A stretch of 6,637 nucleotides of DNA from Terrisporobacter othiniensis (GTDB taxonomy: Bacteria > Bacillota > Clostridia > Peptostreptococcales > Peptostreptococcaceae), in NCBI RefSeq assembly GCF_000808015.1, contig NZ_JWHR01000163.1:1-6637 (forward strand), read 5' to 3'. Below the pieces are notes generated by a model that was not told where the DNA came from, made no database searches, and saw only the letters and a program-made list of their open reading frames with translations. Position numbers and translations under genes: made by a program. The first letter of the stretch is position 1. Every line of letters starts with the position of its first letter. Below, piece by piece: positions 5,754-6,637 of the stretch.

Positions 5754-6209
5754 TTAGTTTTTGTTTCTAAGAGTCTTGAAAAATTCTTGCAAAATATGCG
5801 AACACTCGTCTTTGAGTATACCAAAGGTTACTTCAATATTATTATCTTTATAATAATCCATTTTAAACTCGTGTTGTTTTTCCATTTTTAAATTTTTTAT
5901 ATGTTTAGCTCCAATAACTATATTCTTTATTCGAGAATTAACTATAGCTCCACTACACATTATACACGGTTCCATGGTAACATACAAGTCACAATTTATA
6001 AGTCGCCATCCTCCTAATATTTCAGATGCTTGTTTTATAGCTAACATTTCAGCATGAGCCGTACTATCTTTTAACTCTTCTGTACGATTATGTGCCCTAG
6101 CTATGATTTTATCATCTTTAACTATAATGGCTCCTATCGGAGTTTCTCCCTTATTATATGCCTTATACGCTTCTTTTAAAGCTTCTTCCATGTATAACGA
6201 TTTCTCCAT
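5754..6209 (-). CDS. tadA: tRNA-specific adenosine deaminase TadA
   Basis: Deaminates A34 to inosine in the wobble position of tRNA-Arg(ACG), in the cytoplasm. 151 aa, normal length, cytidine/deoxycytidylate deaminase fold. Zinc site and catalytic residues: H52-A-E54 (E54 the proton shuttle) and P81-C82-I-M-C85; the conserved N41 of ARAHN is present; the C-terminus ILKDECSHILQEFFKTLR is typical. The ATG has AGGAGG (6214-6219) with a short 4-nt gap; M7 is unlikely because homologs align to M1. One odd feature: residues 100-112 read GAKHIKNLKMEKQ where typical TadA has GAxDxKxGxxGSL, and the later NHRVE reads DNNIE. The TAA stop abuts tRNA-Ser. The neighbourhood is translation machinery. It could be a divergent paralogue of TadA; the tadA call is still the best one. 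Confidence 0.88.
   Translation of the reverse strand: MEKSLYMEEALKEAYKAYNKGETPIGAIIVKDDKIIARAHNRTEELKDSTAHAEMLAIKQASEILGGWRLINCDLYVTMEPCIMCSGAIVNSRIKNIVIGAKHIKNLKMEKQHEFKMDYYKDNNIEVTFGILKDECSHILQEFFKTLRNKN
5764..5792 (-). promoter_or_regulatory. possible internal promoter for tRNA-Ser and ffs
   Basis: On the minus strand, inside the end of tadA: TTGCAA (5787-5792), a 17-nt spacer and TAGAAA (5764-5769). Spacing is optimal but both boxes are imperfect. A start near 5757 would fall about four bases before the tRNA. Abundant stable RNAs such as ffs would need more transcription than tadA, which makes a local promoter plausible, but the match could be chance. Confidence 0.35.
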
Positions 6210-6236
6210 GATACCTCCTAAACATATAACACATTA

Positions 6237-6265
6237 ATATTATCATAAGTTTTATTAGAATTCAA
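6237..6265 (-). promoter_or_regulatory. promoter of tadA
   Basis: On the minus strand, -35 TTGAAT (6260-6265), a 17-nt spacer and -10 TAATAT (6237-6242). The start is expected near 6230, about 20 nt before the ATG. Spacing is optimal and position sensible, though the region is AT-rich. It would separate tadA from the rRNA operon upstream. Confidence 0.55.
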
Positions 6266-6350
6266 CTCATTTATTAATTTACATTTTTTACCATAAATTG
6301 CATTCTGTTATCATCTTTTCGTTCCTCATGAAACATTGTTTTACACGTAT

Positions 6351-6362
6351 AAAAAAAGATTA

Positions 6363-6366
<4 letters not shown>
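6351..6366 (-). terminator. probable rRNA operon terminator
   Basis: After the 5S terminal stem, the minus strand reads ACGTAATC then T7 (6351-6357). The 3' strand of 5S helix I, or the small ACGT-GGCT-ACGT stem within 6362-6373, could act as the terminator stem; CACGTA (6344-6349) can also pair with TACGTG (6361-6366). The U-tract is clear, but the stem is not a strong independent hairpin. Confidence 0.4.
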
Positions 6367-6478
<112 letters not shown>

Positions 6479-6628
6479 TAATCTTTTGATTAAAGTATTA
6501 ACTTTTGTTAGTACTTTCAAAACTGCTAACATTTAATGTTTTCCATTATTTATTTTTAGCAACTGAAATCTTCCTTATAAACATATAATTAAAGATTTAG
6601 TTGCGATATAAACCTTTAGGTTTATTTT
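6479..6628 (-). other. 23S-5S internal transcribed spacer
   Basis: About 150 nt between the 23S 3' end and 5S, with no tRNA gene. It contains a compact hairpin directly after 23S (6608-6625: ATAAACCT, TT, AGGTTTAT) and a longer stem-loop at 6559-6604. Both are likely elements of rRNA precursor processing. Confidence 0.7.
6559..6604 (-). other. long stem-loop in the 23S-5S spacer
   Basis: On the plus strand GCAACT, a bulged G and AAATCTT (6559-6572) pair with AAGATTT and AGTTGC (6592-6604), 13 bp with a single bulge. Inside, TTATA (6575-6579) pairs with TATAA (6584-6588) around a 4-nt loop. The stem is of a kind cut by RNase III-type enzymes; that role is inference. Confidence 0.65.
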
Positions 6629-6637
6629 GGTCAAGTC
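6629..6637 (-). rRNA. rrl: 23S rRNA, extreme 3' end (partial)
   Basis: The last nine bases read GACTTGACC on the minus strand, which is the usual 3' terminus of clostridial and bacillar 23S rRNA (ends GGACTTGACC). Nine bases alone prove little, but the position upstream of a spacer and 5S makes the call secure. The gene continues past the right edge. Confidence 0.75.

Noticed and set aside
5682..5891. Plus-strand open frame across tRNA-Ser and tadA
   Set aside because: It passes antisense through a well-folded tRNA and the end of tadA.

Overview
The window is low-GC DNA from a Firmicute, most likely a Peptostreptococcaceae member (the Clostridioides difficile, Terrisporobacter, Romboutsia and Asaccharospora group). 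The evidence is the 16S 5' end (V1/V2 text of that family's type), strong AGGAGG-type ribosome binding sites, near-consensus sigma-A-type promoters, a long Alu-containing SRP RNA, and a gene order like the B. subtilis origin-proximal tadA - scr - dnaX - yaaK - recR - rRNA region. Genus cannot be fixed from about 207 nt of 16S by eye.

Layout. Nearly everything is on the minus strand, so biological order runs from high to low coordinates. At the right edge are the last bases of a 23S gene, a spacer with a long hairpin, and 5S rRNA (about 6363-6478), closing one rRNA operon. Next come a promoter, tadA (tRNA adenosine deaminase), tRNA-Ser(GGA) starting at the base right after the tadA stop, and the SRP RNA gene ffs with its terminator. 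A new promoter then drives dnaX - ybaB/ebfC - recR (clamp-loader subunit, nucleoid-associated protein, recombination mediator), ended by a terminator overlapping the recR stop. A 72-aa lysine-rich orphan protein follows with its own very good promoter. The only plus-strand gene, a 404-aa MGDG-synthase/UgtP-type glycosyltransferase, converges on it across a perfect 32-nt palindrome that can terminate both. Divergent from that gene is a 76-aa glutaredoxin-like protein. After it, a T-rich tract with phased A-tracts (read on the minus strand) and two tandem promoters lead into a second rRNA operon, whose 16S 5' end fills positions 1-207.

How the genes work together. The right half concerns translation and protein targeting (5S, TadA, tRNA-Ser, SRP RNA). 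The middle is replication and repair (DnaX, YbaB, RecR). The left part is accessory: redox protein, membrane glycolipid enzyme and small orphan protein, placed between recR and the next rRNA operon. The block therefore lies between two co-directional rRNA operons, and the window stops inside rRNA at both ends, which is how draft contigs often end.

I see no mobile element, CRISPR array, prophage or clear new multi-gene system. The observations most worth a second look are an atypical tRNA-contact segment in TadA, the zero-spacing tadA/tRNA-Ser junction, the orphan lysine/tyrosine protein, the phased A-tracts upstream of the rRNA promoter, and an A7 run in dnaX where slippage would give a gamma-sized product.
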